Assembly: GCA_021774445.1 (NCBI GenBank)
Contig: JAJFJA010000025.1
Location: forward strand, 1-64,000
DNA length: 64,000 nt
Reading direction: 5' to 3'
Source of the DNA: Alphaproteobacteria bacterium
GTDB taxonomy: Bacteria; Pseudomonadota; Alphaproteobacteria; UBA6615
Part shown: positions 18,860 through 28,444 of the stretch, piece after piece
Numbering within the stretch: the stretch's first letter is position 1
How the letters are laid out: every line of letters starts with the position of its first letter
Program-made: the position numbers and the translations under genes
The notes under the pieces: generated by a model
What the model was told of the DNA's origin: nothing
The model's input: only the letters and a program-made list of their open reading frames with translations
The model's database searches: none

Positions 18860-20401
18860 ATGACCAAGTTTCCCAAAATTATTGGCGGTGCCGTCTTTGC
18901 GGCCGTGACAGCGTTCGCGGCGTCGGCGATGGCTGAGGGTACGTTGCGCTACGCGACAATCGGCGAACCGCCCAGCCTCGATGTACAGGTCGGGACGGCT
19001 AGCCTGGCGTCGACGATATCGCAGCATATGTTCGAAACGCTGTATGCCTTCGATGCGGCTTATGACCCGCAGCCGATGCTGGCCTCGGGCGAGCAAGTTG
19101 AGGATGACGGCCGCACATTGGTGATCTCATTGCGGGAGGGCGTGCCGTTTCACAATGGTCAGGAAATGACCTCAGAGGATGTGGTGGCGTCGCTCACACG
19201 CTGGGGCGAGCATGGCTCACGCGGCGGATTGCTGATGAAAAACGCAGTCTCGTTGGAGGCCACAGGAAAGTATGAGATTACGCTAAAACTGTCCGAGCCC
19301 AATGGGGCATGGAAAAACCTGTTGGCGTTTCCGAATGGGGGTCCGGTGATTTATCCGGCGTCAGTCGCGAGTGCGGCCGGTAAAGAGCCAATCGCATTGG
19401 AGGACTATATCGGTACCGGGCCGTATCGGTTCAACGAATGGAAGCCCAATCGCCATGTCGAGCTGGTGCGCTTCGACGATTACGCGGCCGTAGACTCGCC
19501 GGCCGACGGCTATGCCGGGGCTCGCGTGGCCGAACTCGACGCAATCAGGTTCATCCCGGTGCCGGACGTCGGCACACGGGTCAGCGGCATCCAAGCCGGT
19601 GACTATGACTATGCCGAGTTCATCCCGGGAGATCTGTTCGAAACGCTGGATGCCGACAGTGCGGTGACGGTCCATCGTAACGGCGCGCCGATATACGGGT
19701 TGATGTTCATGAATTCCAAGGACGGAATTCTGAAAGAGAACCGGAAGCTGCGTCAGGCCATCCAGGCGGCGTTGAACAAAGAAGAGGCGCTGCGCATCTC
19801 CATCGGTCCGGAGAAGCTGTGGGACGCAAACGGCTCGTTCTATCCGAAGACCAGCGTTTGGTACTCGGATTCGGGCGTCGCGTCGTTTAGCGAAGGCGAT
19901 GCCGAAAAGGCCAGGGCGCTTGCCGAGGAGTCGGGTTACGACGGCACACCGATCAAGCTGCTGGTGTCGACGAACTACCAGTTCCACTACGACCAAGCGA
20001 CGGTGTTCACCAAGCAACTCGCCGAAGCCGGGATCAACGTTCAGCTCATCGTCGTGGATTGGGCGACCTTGCTGAAAAAGCGGGCGCAGCCGGACCAGTG
20101 GGACATTTTCTTCACCCATCACGGTTCGGTTCCGGATCCGGTGCTGATCACGGTGCTGAACGAGACGTATCCGGGCTGGTGGGAGACCACGGAGAAAGAG
20201 GCGTTGAAGGCTTCATTCACCGGAACGGCGGATATCGACGCGCGTCGCAATGCGTGGTCCGATCTACAGGCGCTGATCTACGATCAAGTGCCGGCCGTGA
20301 AGACCGGCGATGTCTATTCTTACAACATCGCCTCGCCGGCGCTGAAAGGCATCGGCGATTCCACCGTCATATGGCCGCATTTCTGGGGTGTTACGAAGTA
20401 G
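18860..20401 (+). CDS. ABC transporter substrate-binding protein (family 5, Dpp/Opp type)
   Basis: 513-residue periplasmic solute receptor. The signal peptide KFPKIIGGAVFAAVTAFAAS is cleaved near AMAEG. The family-5 pattern is clear: LRYATIGEPPSLDVQVGTAS, ISQHMFETLYAFD, LREGVPFHNGQEMTSEDVVA and YIGTGPYRFNEWKPNRHVEL. The ligand may be a peptide, nickel chelate, opine or other oligomer and cannot be read from sequence. First gene of a five-gene operon with two permeases and two ATPases. A GAGGGG site precedes the ATG. Confidence 0.94.
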   Translation: MTKFPKIIGGAVFAAVTAFAASAMAEGTLRYATIGEPPSLDVQVGTASLASTISQHMFETLYAFDAAYDPQPMLASGEQVEDDGRTLVISLREGVPFHNGQEMTSEDVVASLTRWGEHGSRGGLLMKNAVSLEATGKYEITLKLSEPNGAWKNLLAFPNGGPVIYPASVASAAGKEPIALEDYIGTGPYRFNEWKPNRHVELVRFDDYAAVDSPADGYAGARVAELDAIRFIPVPDVGTRVSGIQAGDYDYAEFIPGDLFETLDADSAVTVHRNGAPIYGLMFMNSKDGILKENRKLRQAIQAALNKEEALRISIGPEKLWDANGSFYPKTSVWYSDSGVASFSEGDAEKARALAEESGYDGTPIKLLVSTNYQFHYDQATVFTKQLAEAGINVQLIVVDWATLLKKRAQPDQWDIFFTHHGSVPDPVLITVLNETYPGWWETTEKEALKASFTGTADIDARRNAWSDLQALIYDQVPAVKTGDVYSYNIASPALKGIGDSTVIWPHFWGVTK

Positions 20402-20416
20402 CCTCGATTTTGATAA

Positions 20417-21364
20417 ATGTGGCTCTACATACTGAAACGACTTGGCGCGGCCGCCACGACCCTGGCGGCCGCGTCGGTCATTATTTTCATCTTTATTCAT
20501 CTGATTCCCGGCGATCCGCTGTATGTCCTATTGGGCGATGGCGCGACCCCCGACCAGGTTGACGCGCTACGGCAAAAGCTGGGCTTCGATCGCTCCCTAG
20601 CGGTGCAATATTTCAGTTGGCTATCGAATGTCCTGCAAGGGGACTTCGGGCAGTCGATCTTCTTTCAAACACCGGTGCTCTCGGTGATCGGCGATGGGGC
20701 GGAAACCAGCATCCTGTTGGCCAGCATCACTATGGTTTGGATTATCCTGCTGGGCATACCCGTGGGCATGATCGCCGCAATGCGCCATGGGTCCTGGACC
20801 GACCAAGGGCTATCCGGCCTGGCGATGTTGTTGGCCTCCGTCCCAACATTCTGGGTCGGCTTGTATCTCATCCTGATCTTTGCGGCATGGCTTGGCTGGC
20901 TGCCCAGTTCGGGCTATCCGTCGATCTTCGATGATGGCGGGTTGGCGAACCTGCAACATCTGCTGCTGCCGAGTTTGGCGCTCGCCGCGCCGAATGCCGC
21001 GCTTATCCTGCGCCTGACCCGCGCCAGCATGCTCGACGTGGCGCGCGAGGACTATGTGCGCACGGCGCGGGCGAAAGGGATCCGGCCGTGGCGCGTGGTG
21101 GTGCGCCATATCTTCCGCAACGCCCTTTTGGCGGTGGTTTCCGCCTTCGGCTTTACCTTGGCGGCGCTGATTTCCGAGGCCGTGGTTACGGAAACCGTGT
21201 TCGCCCTGCCCGGTATCGGCCGGCTGGTCGTGCAGTCCATCCTACGGCGTGATTATCCGGTTATTCAGGGCGTGATCCTGATCACGGTCGTGCTCTATCT
21301 CGGGGTCAATCTTTGCGTCGATCTTTCCTATCGATTCTTGGACCCAAGGGTGGAGTTGGAGTGA
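20417..21364 (+). CDS. ABC transporter permease (DppB-like)
   Basis: 315-residue inner-membrane permease with six membrane segments. The N-terminal IPGDP (LIPGDPLYVLLGDGATPDQ) is diagnostic for the DppB/OppB subfamily. The EAA cytoplasmic loop reads RTARAKGIRPWRVVVRHIFRNA and docks to the ATPases. It starts 15 bases after the binding-protein stop and its stop overlaps the next permease GTG by four bases. Confidence 0.94.
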   Translation: MWLYILKRLGAAATTLAAASVIIFIFIHLIPGDPLYVLLGDGATPDQVDALRQKLGFDRSLAVQYFSWLSNVLQGDFGQSIFFQTPVLSVIGDGAETSILLASITMVWIILLGIPVGMIAAMRHGSWTDQGLSGLAMLLASVPTFWVGLYLILIFAAWLGWLPSSGYPSIFDDGGLANLQHLLLPSLALAAPNAALILRLTRASMLDVAREDYVRTARAKGIRPWRVVVRHIFRNALLAVVSAFGFTLAALISEAVVTETVFALPGIGRLVVQSILRRDYPVIQGVILITVVLYLGVNLCVDLSYRFLDPRVELE

Positions 21365-22224
21365 GAGAAACACTGCATACTCTGCTAGCGCCGTTCTTGG
21401 CCCGCCGCATCGCGCTGCTCGGGTTGGCGATTACCCTATTGATGATTTTTGCCGCGCTGTTCGCGCCGATCATCGTGCCCTATGACCCGCTGGAAATAGA
21501 TTCTTTGGCGCGACTGAGTCCACCGACCGGCACGCATTGGTTCGGCACGGACCACTTTGGCCGCGACACCTTCTCGCGTGTCGTGTTCGGCTCCAGGCTG
21601 GCGCTGATCATCGGTATCGGTGTGGTCAGTTTTGCGCTGCTAACCGGCGTCCCGGCGGGGATCTTGTCGGCGATGTTTCCGCGCGTCGGCTGGTTTGTCA
21701 TGCGGGCAGTGGATGTGCTGATGGCGTTTCCGGCCCTGCTGCTCGCCCTCGGTCTGATCGTGATCCTTGGTCAAGGGGTGCTGAACGCCATTCTGGCCAT
21801 CGGGGTCGTTTATTTGACGACGACGGCGCGGATCACCTATGGCGTGACCCTGCGGCTGCGGGCGGAGGTCTATGTCGAGGCTTCGCGAAGCCTGGGTGCC
21901 GGGACGGTTTGGCTGGTGCTGAAGCATATTTTGCCCAACCTGGTATCGCCGCTTCTGGTCCAGGCCAGCTTCGTCTTCGCCTTTGCCCAATTGGGGGCGG
22001 CATCGCTGGATTTCCTCGGCTTGGGGGCGCCACCGGATATCCCGAGCTGGGGCAACATGCTGGCAGAGTCGCGAATCTATATCACGCGCGCGCCATGGCT
22101 GTTGTTTTTTCCCGGGTTGATGATCGTGCTGACAGCTTTCTCCCTCAACCTTGTCGGCGACGCGCTGCGGGACCGGCTCGATCCACGGTTCCGAGAGGCT
22201 CTCGGGACCCCGCGGAGAAACTGA
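21361..22224 (+). CDS. ABC transporter permease (DppC-like)
   Basis: GTG at 21361 overlaps the upstream stop (GTGA), giving 287 residues. The DppC signature is present: the periplasmic HWFGTDHFGRDTFSRVVFGS after the first helix, five or six membrane segments, and the EAA loop VEASRSLGAGTVWLVLKHI. It pairs with the preceding permease to form the channel. An earlier start at 21313 would duplicate the end of the previous gene and is rejected. Confidence 0.94.
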   Translation: MRETLHTLLAPFLARRIALLGLAITLLMIFAALFAPIIVPYDPLEIDSLARLSPPTGTHWFGTDHFGRDTFSRVVFGSRLALIIGIGVVSFALLTGVPAGILSAMFPRVGWFVMRAVDVLMAFPALLLALGLIVILGQGVLNAILAIGVVYLTTTARITYGVTLRLRAEVYVEASRSLGAGTVWLVLKHILPNLVSPLLVQASFVFAFAQLGAASLDFLGLGAPPDIPSWGNMLAESRIYITRAPWLLFFPGLMIVLTAFSLNLVGDALRDRLDPRFREALGTPRRN

Positions 22225-22228
22225 GATC

Positions 22229-23194
22229 ATGCTCAGCGTCGAGGACGTGACGGTCAGGTTGGCAGACAGTTTCAATGTCGTGTCCGGGGTCTCGATGCGG
22301 ATCGAGCGGGGCGAAGTGGTTGGTTTGGTGGGGGAATCCGGCTGCGGCAAGAGCATGACTTCGCTGGCGATCATGGGCCTGTTGCCGGCGCCGCAGGCGC
22401 GCCTGCAAGCGGGATCGATCGCCCTGGATGGGAAGGATATTACCAGCCTACCGCCCTACCGAAGGGTGGAGGCCGGCTGCGGCGGCGTGGCAATGATCTT
22501 TCAAGAACCGATGACGTCGCTAAACCCGGTTCTGACAATCGGCGATCAGTTGGCCGAAGCCATACGAGTCCATGACGGGGTCTCGGGCCCGGCGTTGCGG
22601 CACCGGGCGCAGGAGCTGCTGGAGATGGTGCGCATGCCGGACGCGGCGTTGCAGCTTGGGGCCTATCCGCACGAACTGTCCGGCGGCATGCGCCAGCGCG
22701 TCGTCATCGCCATCGCGCTGGCCTGCCGGCCGCAAGTGTTGATCGCGGATGAACCGACGACGGCTCTGGACGTGACCGTGCAATCACAGATTCTGGCGCT
22801 GATCCGGGAGTTGTGCGACGAACTCTCGATGGCGGTGTTGTTCATCACCCATGATTTGGGTGTGGTTGCTCAATTGGCGGACCGGGTGTTGGTGATGTAT
22901 GCCGGACGCATCGTCGAGAGTGCCCCGGTGGGGACGATCTTTCGCGAGCCGGCGCACCCCTACACGCGCGGACTGCTGGCTTGCTTGCCCAATCCACTGG
23001 CGCGAGGCCGCCGGCTGCAGACCATCGTCGGCCAAGCGCCGCGGCCACATGAAATCGGCGACGGCTGCGCATTCGCCGCCCGGTGCGCTTATGCGGAGGA
23101 TGCCTGCCGCAGCCCTGGGGCCGATTGGCGCCAAGTCGACGGCGATCATGGCGTGCTGTGCCGGCACCCGCAAAGCGGACAACTGGTACAATGA
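22229..23194 (+). CDS. ABC transporter ATP-binding protein (DppD-like)
   Basis: ATG at 22229, four bases after the permease stop, gives 321 residues beginning [12 protein letters not shown]. Walker A is GESGCGKSM, the signature is [16 protein letters not shown] and Walker B is [11 protein letters not shown]. The C-terminal oligopeptide-transporter extension has the Cys-rich [15 protein letters not shown] that in this family binds a 4Fe-4S cluster. It acts as a heterodimer with the next ATPase. Confidence 0.94.
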   Translation: MLSVEDVTVRLADSFNVVSGVSMRIERGEVVGLVGESGCGKSMTSLAIMGLLPAPQARLQAGSIALDGKDITSLPPYRRVEAGCGGVAMIFQEPMTSLNPVLTIGDQLAEAIRVHDGVSGPALRHRAQELLEMVRMPDAALQLGAYPHELSGGMRQRVVIAIALACRPQVLIADEPTTALDVTVQSQILALIRELCDELSMAVLFITHDLGVVAQLADRVLVMYAGRIVESAPVGTIFREPAHPYTRGLLACLPNPLARGRRLQTIVGQAPRPHEIGDGCAFAARCAYAEDACRSPGADWRQVDGDHGVLCRHPQSGQLVQ

Positions 23195-24153
23195 CCACCG
23201 GACCCGTCCTCACGGTCGAAGGGCTGACGACATCCTTCAGGGTCAAGCGCGGCGGCAGAATGCGGCGTATTGCCGCCGTGAAGGACGTCTCGTTCACGCT
23301 AAATCAAGGCGAGATTCTAGGTATCGTCGGCGAGACCGGATGCGGCAAGACAACCGTCGGCCGGTCGATCATTCGCCTGGTCAAACCCGAGAAGGGCGAG
23401 GTTAGGTTTGGCGGCGTGAATGTCCAGGCCCTCTCCGACAGCAAGTTGCGGCCAATCCGCCTGGGCATTCGGATGGTCTTTCAGGACCCATTCGCCTCAC
23501 TTAACCCGCGCCGGAAAGTTGGTGACTCCATTGCTGAGGCCGGGGACATCCACGGCTTATTCGACGGTCTCGACGATCGAGCGCGGCAAGTTGCCGAGAC
23601 CCTGTCGGCGGTCGGCCTGGACCCGAGTTTCGCCGAGCGTTTTCCGCATGAGCTATCGGGGGGCCAGCGGCAACGTGTGGGCATCGCGCGCGCCATTCTG
23701 CCGAGCCCGAAGGTGATCATCGCCGATGAGCCGGTATCGGCGCTGGACGTTTCGGTGCAGGCGCAGGTGCTGAATCTGCTGGCCGACCTGCAGGAAAAGA
23801 TGCGGCTATCGTTGCTGTTTATCTCCCACGATCTGGCGGTGGTGGGTCAGATCAGCGATCGCGTCGCGGTGATGTATATGGGGCACATCCTTGAGCTGGC
23901 ACCAACGCAAGAGATTTTTGCCAAGCCGAAACATCCTTACACGGCGGCCCTCATGGCGGCGGTGCCAAGGCCGGATCCCGCCGTTCGTATCAAAGGCTCA
24001 ACAGAGGTGAGTGAGCCGCCGAGCCGCCTCGAAGAAGCCGCAGGCTGTCCCTATGTGCAGCGCTGCCCCATTGCGACCGCGCTTTGTTCGAAGACGATGC
24101 CGCCGCTGCGGGTCGTTGCCGATGGCGAATTGGTGGCGTGCCACAATGCATAG
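23191..24153 (+). CDS. ABC transporter ATP-binding protein (DppF-like)
   Basis: ATG at 23191 overlaps the DppD-like stop (ATGA), giving 320 residues. Walker A is GETGCGKTT, the Q-loop area is MVFQDPFASLNPR (the DppF hallmark), the signature is LSGGQRQRVGIARAI and Walker B is VIIADEPVSALD. The C-terminal Cys motif CPYVQRCPIATALC is also present. Last gene of the operon; its stop lies in the first copy of a 20-bp tandem repeat. Confidence 0.94.
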   Translation: MTTGPVLTVEGLTTSFRVKRGGRMRRIAAVKDVSFTLNQGEILGIVGETGCGKTTVGRSIIRLVKPEKGEVRFGGVNVQALSDSKLRPIRLGIRMVFQDPFASLNPRRKVGDSIAEAGDIHGLFDGLDDRARQVAETLSAVGLDPSFAERFPHELSGGQRQRVGIARAILPSPKVIIADEPVSALDVSVQAQVLNLLADLQEKMRLSLLFISHDLAVVGQISDRVAVMYMGHILELAPTQEIFAKPKHPYTAALMAAVPRPDPAVRIKGSTEVSEPPSRLEEAAGCPYVQRCPIATALCSKTMPPLRVVADGELVACHNA

Positions 24154-24187
24154 GTTGGCCGGGCTGGGCATAGGTTGGCCGGGCCGG
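24148..24187. repeat. 20-bp tandem duplication at the dppF-like stop
   Basis: Two adjacent copies of a 20-base unit starting GCATAGGTTGGCCGGGC (24148-24167 and 24168-24187) differ at one base. The first copy contains the TAG stop, so it probably arose by local slippage. The rest of the gap to 24327 shows no recognisable gene or clear terminator. Confidence 0.85.
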
Positions 24188-24327
24188 GGTCGTCACTACC
24201 CGGCGCCGTTATCGACTTAGTTCCTGACAACGCCAGACCCGCCCGCCGTCGTCATCGCGCGCCGCGATCCAGCCGGTCGGGCCGAGCGGGGTCGATGACG
24301 GCGCGGGTGATCGGGTGGGAATACTGA

Positions 24328-25536
24328 TTAGGCCCCTTGGGCGAGGAACCATGTCGACATCAGCCCCTTGCCCTTGACCTCCATGGGCGGCCGCGGCTCA
24401 CATGCAAAGTCGCCAGCAACGAGATCCTTGGTGGCCGCAGAGACGAGGACGCGGCCCGGCTGACTCAGTGTCTCCATGCGCGAAGCCGTGTTCACGGTGT
24501 CCCCCCAAAGGTCATACGCGAACTTCTTGCTGCCGATCACCCCGGCGACCACCGGACCGGAGCTTAGTCCGACGCGGAGTCGCAACGGCGTGCCGGTGTC
24601 GTCGCAGTGGCGGCCGGCGACGGCGACCATCTCGAGAGCTAGGCGCGCCATGGCGACGGCATGGTCCTGGCGCGGCGCCGGCAGACCCGCGACCACCATG
24701 TAGGCATCGCCGATGGTTTTGATTTTCTCCAAACCATAACGGTCGACCAGTTCGTCGAACTCGCTAAAGACGCCGTTCAGCATCTGGATCAGACTTCCCG
24801 GACTCATGCGGGAGGCAATGGTCGTGAAATTTACAATATCGGCAAACAAGACCGTCGCCTCGTCGAAGGCCTCGGCGATCGTGCTTTGGTCGTCCTTGAG
24901 TTGGGCGGCGATTTCGGCGGGCAGAATGTTCTGCAGCAAGGCCTCGGAACGGGCGAACTCGCGCTGCAGCGCAGCCTCTGCTTTCGCCACACCCTGCTCG
25001 TAGGTGGCGACGACGCCACAAATGACCAAGGCCAAGCCGAGAATGTTGCCGATGAGGAAGCCAAGCTCCCAGCCTTCCGGGATCGGGGTCAACGCCGGCT
25101 GCCGTGTGGTCCAGACGATCAAGACGAGCAGCAAGACCACCGGCAGGGTCGACAGGGCGATGCGGACGGGCCGGCGGATGAAGGGGCTCAGCAGAATGAC
25201 CATGGCATTGATGAGCAAATAGAACTGGAAGCCGGTATCGGGGCCCAAATAGATGAGCACCAGGGTGGTGTGCAAGGTGACCTCGCTCGCCACGAGATAG
25301 GACGCTGTTTTGAAGTGCAGACGCCGGTTCAGCTCGATCGCAATGGCGTATGCCGCGACGCTGAAAACGTTGAGGATGGTCAGAACGGTCAACCCGAGAT
25401 GGGCGAAGGTGGCGAGGAAGACCAAGTGAATGGCAAGGCCAACGGGAAAACCCAGCCGGCACATGACATAGAGCCGGCCATAGTCTTCTGTCAGACCATC
25501 GGGATATTGGGTGAGCCAGGCCAGCTTAGCTGTCAT
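24328..25536 (-). CDS. Membrane-anchored class III adenylate/guanylate cyclase
   Basis: 402 residues: about six hydrophobic segments (30-190) followed by a short helical linker and a class III cyclase domain (about 215-400). Metal-binding and catalytic features are visible: VLFADIVNFTTIAS (first Asp), KIKTIGDAYMVVAGLP (second Asp, with the Lys typical of ATP specificity) and LWGDTVNTASRMETL (Asn for transition-state binding). It probably makes cAMP in response to a membrane or small-ligand signal. Stands alone, convergent with the dpp-like operon. Confidence 0.9.
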   Translation of the reverse strand: MTAKLAWLTQYPDGLTEDYGRLYVMCRLGFPVGLAIHLVFLATFAHLGLTVLTILNVFSVAAYAIAIELNRRLHFKTASYLVASEVTLHTTLVLIYLGPDTGFQFYLLINAMVILLSPFIRRPVRIALSTLPVVLLLVLIVWTTRQPALTPIPEGWELGFLIGNILGLALVICGVVATYEQGVAKAEAALQREFARSEALLQNILPAEIAAQLKDDQSTIAEAFDEATVLFADIVNFTTIASRMSPGSLIQMLNGVFSEFDELVDRYGLEKIKTIGDAYMVVAGLPAPRQDHAVAMARLALEMVAVAGRHCDDTGTPLRLRVGLSSGPVVAGVIGSKKFAYDLWGDTVNTASRMETLSQPGRVLVSAATKDLVAGDFACEPRPPMEVKGKGLMSTWFLAQGA

Positions 25537-25589
25537 CGCCGGAAGGCTACCACGATGAGGTCAGTCGCCCAATTCCTTGAGCAGGAGAC

Positions 25590-26183
25590 CTAGAGAAACA
25601 GCGCGTAGGCAACGGAGACAACCAGGAGGGTGGCAAACGTCACATTGATGGCGCGACTGACGCTGGGATTCGCGGTCCAACGATTGAGGGTCGACCCAAT
25701 GCAGAGCCAGGCGATGTTCACGATGACGATCAGCGTGAGGATGATGACAAATTTGATCGCCCCGTCGGCCGCCGCGCGACCGCCGATCAGCACAAATCCC
25801 GAGAACAGCGCCGCCATCGCGGTGTAGGCCTTGGGATTGGTCAAAGAGATCGTCACGCCCGTCACAAAGGATGGCCGTCGGCCGCTGTCGCCCTGTTCGG
25901 TGATCGGCGGCGCCGTAGCGATGCGATAGGCGAGGTATGCGATGTAGGCGGCGGCGATGACGGCGAGCACCGGTGCCGCGCCGGGCACCGCCAGCAACAG
26001 GCCGGCCACGCCGCTGGCGGTAATGGCCATGACGATCGCCATGCCGGCGACCAGGCCAGTCAAGTAGACGATGCCGCGGCGGGCGCCAAAGGCCGCCCCT
26101 GTCGCGGCAAGGCTCAGAGTATTCGGGCCGGGACTGCCAACCAAGGCGAGCCCAGCGACGATGAAGCCGATCAGGCCTTCCAT
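25590..26183 (-). CDS. LysE/RhtB-family amino-acid exporter
   Basis: Inner-membrane exporter of amino acids or metabolites. ATG at 26183 gives 197 residues beginning MEGLIGFIVAGLALVGSPGP; the SPGPN motif in the first helix is the family hallmark. A second conserved block, ISLTNPKAYTAM, is present, with six membrane segments. An upstream frame to 26261 lacks conserved residues and is rejected. The start is about 105 bases from the left end of the Tn3-family element, so the insertion may sit in or near its promoter. Confidence 0.9.
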   Translation of the reverse strand: MEGLIGFIVAGLALVGSPGPNTLSLAATGAAFGARRGIVYLTGLVAGMAIVMAITASGVAGLLLAVPGAAPVLAVIAAAYIAYLAYRIATAPPITEQGDSGRRPSFVTGVTISLTNPKAYTAMAALFSGFVLIGGRAAADGAIKFVIILTLIVIVNIAWLCIGSTLNRWTANPSVSRAINVTFATLLVVSVAYALFL

Positions 26184-26283
26184 AGGGCGTGCTCCGCTGG
26201 GAGATCGATCCTCGCTGGATATTACTGCAGGAGCGCAAACACTCATACCGCTCGTAATCAAGGCGGCTGAATATGGAGTTGGC

Positions 26284-26288
26284 TAATA
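26284..26288. repeat. Target-site duplication, left copy (TAATA)
   Basis: TAATA directly abuts the left terminal inverted repeat and is repeated exactly at 30611-30615. Five bases is the duplication length characteristic of the Tn3 family. Confidence 0.92.
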
Positions 26289-26326
26289 GAGGTCGTTTGC
26301 GGGAGGGGGCGAAATGACACTCTAAG
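26289..26326 (+). repeat. Left terminal inverted repeat (38 bp)
   Basis: Begins GAGGTCGTTTGCGGG and ends GACACTCTAAG. It matches the reverse complement of 30573-30610 at 35 of 38 positions. The resolvase stop codon (26322-26324) lies inside it. Confidence 0.93.
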
Positions 26327-26896
26327 GATTTTCGCGGTGTCTTTTGACGATACTGAGGACAGTGTTTTTGCTGATACCGAGGTCACGGGCTTTCCAGCGA
26401 TAGCTGCGCCCTTCCTCGATCGCCGCGAGAACCTTCGGCGCGAGCTTATCTGATTTCGGTCTATGGCCTGGCTGACGGCCAAGTTTCTTTCCGCGTGCCC
26501 GCGCGGCCGCCAGACCGGTTTTCACGCGCTCGCTGATCAGGTCGCGTTCGAATTGAGCGACACCGGCCAGCAGGGTAGCCATCATGCGACCTTGGGGCGT
26601 ATCCAATTCAAACGTCATACCACTGATGGCGACAACGGATACCTTCCAACCGTCCAGCTTGTGCAGGGTATCGAGCAGGTCTTGTGTGGAACGCCCCCAC
26701 CGGCTGAGGCTTGGGCAATTTCCATGACCTTGTTGCGAGCCGAACGGTTTGTGGAAGCACCAGATGCGATTTCTTTGAACTCTCCGATGACATCATACCC
26801 GCCACGTTTTGCGAAATCGGCCAACTCTCGCAACTGTCACTCACACGACTGGTCCGAAGTAGAAACCCGTGCATAGATGATTGCCCGCTGTCCCAA
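26322..26896 (-). pseudogene. Serine recombinase (Tn3 resolvase, tnpR) pseudogene
   Basis: Read from a TTG at 26896 (GAGG upstream), the frame gives GQRAIIYARVSTSDQSCE with the catalytic Ser of RVST, then an in-frame TGA where QLRELADFAKRGGYDVIGEF should follow. The frame resumes through RNKVMEIAQA. At about 26705 a deletion of roughly ten codons that is not a multiple of three shifts the frame into SRWGRSTQDLLDTLHKLDGW. The C-terminal part (26322-26618) is intact: TPQGRMMATLLAGVAQFERD and the helix-turn-helix DLGISKNTVLSIVKRH. Two independent lesions make it non-functional. Confidence 0.88.
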
Positions 26897-26989
26897 TTGA
26901 ACCTCTATGAAATTCGGCCTTGCAAGTCGTTGATTTTGCTGACGTGACTATCGTCCTAAACAGACAGTTGTTCAATAAGTACGATTTAC

Positions 26990-27229
26990 ATGCCCCGGCG
27001 CAATATTTTGACTGAACGCCAGCGTTCCGCTCTTTTCGATCTTCCAGTTGATGAGTTGACTTTACTCCGACACTACACATTTTCAGACGAAGATCTGGAA
27101 CACATCCGCGAGCGCCGTCGCGAGGAAAACAAGTTGGGATTTGCGCTTCAGCTATGCGCACTCGGATATCTGTCGCCTATCAACTACGAAAGGAGCACCC
27201 GTGAGCGGCTAGAATCTGCAAGTCCATAA
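26990..27229 (+). pseudogene. Tn3-family transposase (tnpA) N-terminal fragment
   Basis: The first 60 or so codons are a clear DUF4158-type Tn3 transposase start: MPRRNILTERQRSALFDLP, DELTLLRHYTFSDEDLEHIR and NKLGFALQLCALGY. Full proteins are near 1000 residues. The homology stops at about 27165, and the last codons (YLSPINYERS) resemble the C-terminal end of IS3-family OrfB instead. It is divergent from tnpR, the normal tnpR-res-tnpA layout, with about 90 bases between them where a res site would lie. Confidence 0.8.
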
Positions 27230-27256
27230 CCGTCCACGAAACCGGGGGAACTCCAC
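27160..27256 (+). mobile_element. Possible IS3-family 3'-end remnant
   Basis: The tail YLSPINYER joined to the tnpA stub resembles the C-terminus of many IS3-family transposases (YLSPxxYE). Fifteen bases beyond the stop comes CCACGAAACCGGGGGAACTCCA, similar to IS3-type terminal repeats. This would explain how tnpA was cut. No left end is seen, so the call is an inference from short matches. Confidence 0.4.
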
Positions 27257-27425
27257 TGTATTATTTCCTGAGACTTCGCCAGGCCACCAGTCCGGAGGGT
27301 GGGAAGTAGTCATTAGCTGCGGGTGCGAGGAGATTGGCGGCCCTCTTCAACGCGGACATCGTCTGATAAACGAACAACGGGTTTCAGAAACGGGGCCAAT
27401 CATAACTTGCTGTTTCCACGCCTGA

Positions 27426-28307
27426 CTACTTCGACGCTGGCGCCGCGCCTTCGAACAGCGCGGTGGCTTGTTTGATCTCGCGCTGCATATGATCGCGAAA
27501 CATTGCCACGCGTTTGGTGTTGCGCAGATCACGGTGATACAACAGCCAAAGCCCCAGTTCATGTTGCTTTTCAGGTTCGCGAAATCGTGCCAGCTCGGGG
27601 TCGCTGTCGCCCAGAAAGCAGGGCAGAAAACCAACACCCAGCCCTTCTTTCAATGCCGCAAGTGTTAGCGAGGTTTCGTCGACGTAGAATTCGTGTTCAG
27701 CTTGCGGCCAGGCCTGCTTGGTCCAGGCTCTATGATATTCGCAGCAATCAACTCCAATCCATTTTTCCGCAGCCCGCCCCGATTTGACCGCCGCACAGTA
27801 ATCGCGCGACCCATAGACGGCCGAAGCAACGGTTGTCAGGCGCGTACCGATTAAGGTTTCCAGCGGTTTTTTGGTCTGCCGGATCGCCACATCGGCCTCG
27901 CGCTCTGACAGGCGCACGGAATCATTGGTGACCTGAACGCTCAGTTCGATCCTTGGGTATGCGGCGCTGAACCGCGCAAAATACGGCATCAGCACAGTCG
28001 ATGCCATGTTGGCAATTGCTGTGACCCGCAGTTCCCCTGCGACGTCTTCGGCTTGACCGCTGAACGCCCCTTCAAAGGACAACAGCTCGTTCTCGATCCG
28101 GCTAGCGGATTGCTTCAATTCTTCTCCGGTCTCGGTCAGGACATAGCCGGACGCTTTGCGTTCAACCAAAGGCGTCGCCAGTTTTTGCTCTAACGCGCGA
28201 ATACGACGCGAAACGGTGGAATGCTGCACGCCCAACCGCTTGGCCGCACTGCTGATAGAACCCTCACGGGCTACGGCCAGGAATATTCGCGCGTCATCCC
28301 ATTGCAT
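27426..28307 (-). CDS. LysR-family transcriptional regulator (cargo)
   Basis: 293-residue LysR regulator. The winged HTH is at residues 5-62 (WDDARIFLAVAREGSISSAA, then RLGVQHSTVSRRIRALEQKL), followed by a substrate-binding effector domain (about 90-290). Divergent from the OsmC-like gene with a 221-base shared intergenic region containing a dyad at 28445-28474, the classic LysR arrangement. It probably controls the osmC-trHb-gfa set. Effector-domain Cys residues are present (WIGVDCCEYH, GFLPCFLGD), which would allow thiol sensing, but that is speculative. Confidence 0.9.
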   Translation of the reverse strand: MQWDDARIFLAVAREGSISSAAKRLGVQHSTVSRRIRALEQKLATPLVERKASGYVLTETGEELKQSASRIENELLSFEGAFSGQAEDVAGELRVTAIANMASTVLMPYFARFSAAYPRIELSVQVTNDSVRLSEREADVAIRQTKKPLETLIGTRLTTVASAVYGSRDYCAAVKSGRAAEKWIGVDCCEYHRAWTKQAWPQAEHEFYVDETSLTLAALKEGLGVGFLPCFLGDSDPELARFREPEKQHELGLWLLYHRDLRNTKRVAMFRDHMQREIKQATALFEGAAPASK

Positions 28308-28444
28308 CCGGTTTCCCCTGCCATGTGCATTTTTGCAAAACGGTTGTCGATTTTTCTCTAATTCCCAAAAACGTTATCCGGTGCGACCATTTTGGCAAGT
28401 AAAAAGATCTGACTCTGCACACTGGCAAACGAAATCCAGCTTCA

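Noticed and set aside
24188..24327. Possible gene fragment between the dpp-like operon and the cyclase
   Set aside because: Short frames such as GPTGWIAARDDDGG are present on the minus strand but match no family I can name.
26897..26989. Presumed res recombination site between tnpR and tnpA
   Set aside because: Position is right, but no set of inverted repeat subsites of the usual length could be recognised by eye, so it is not listed as a feature.
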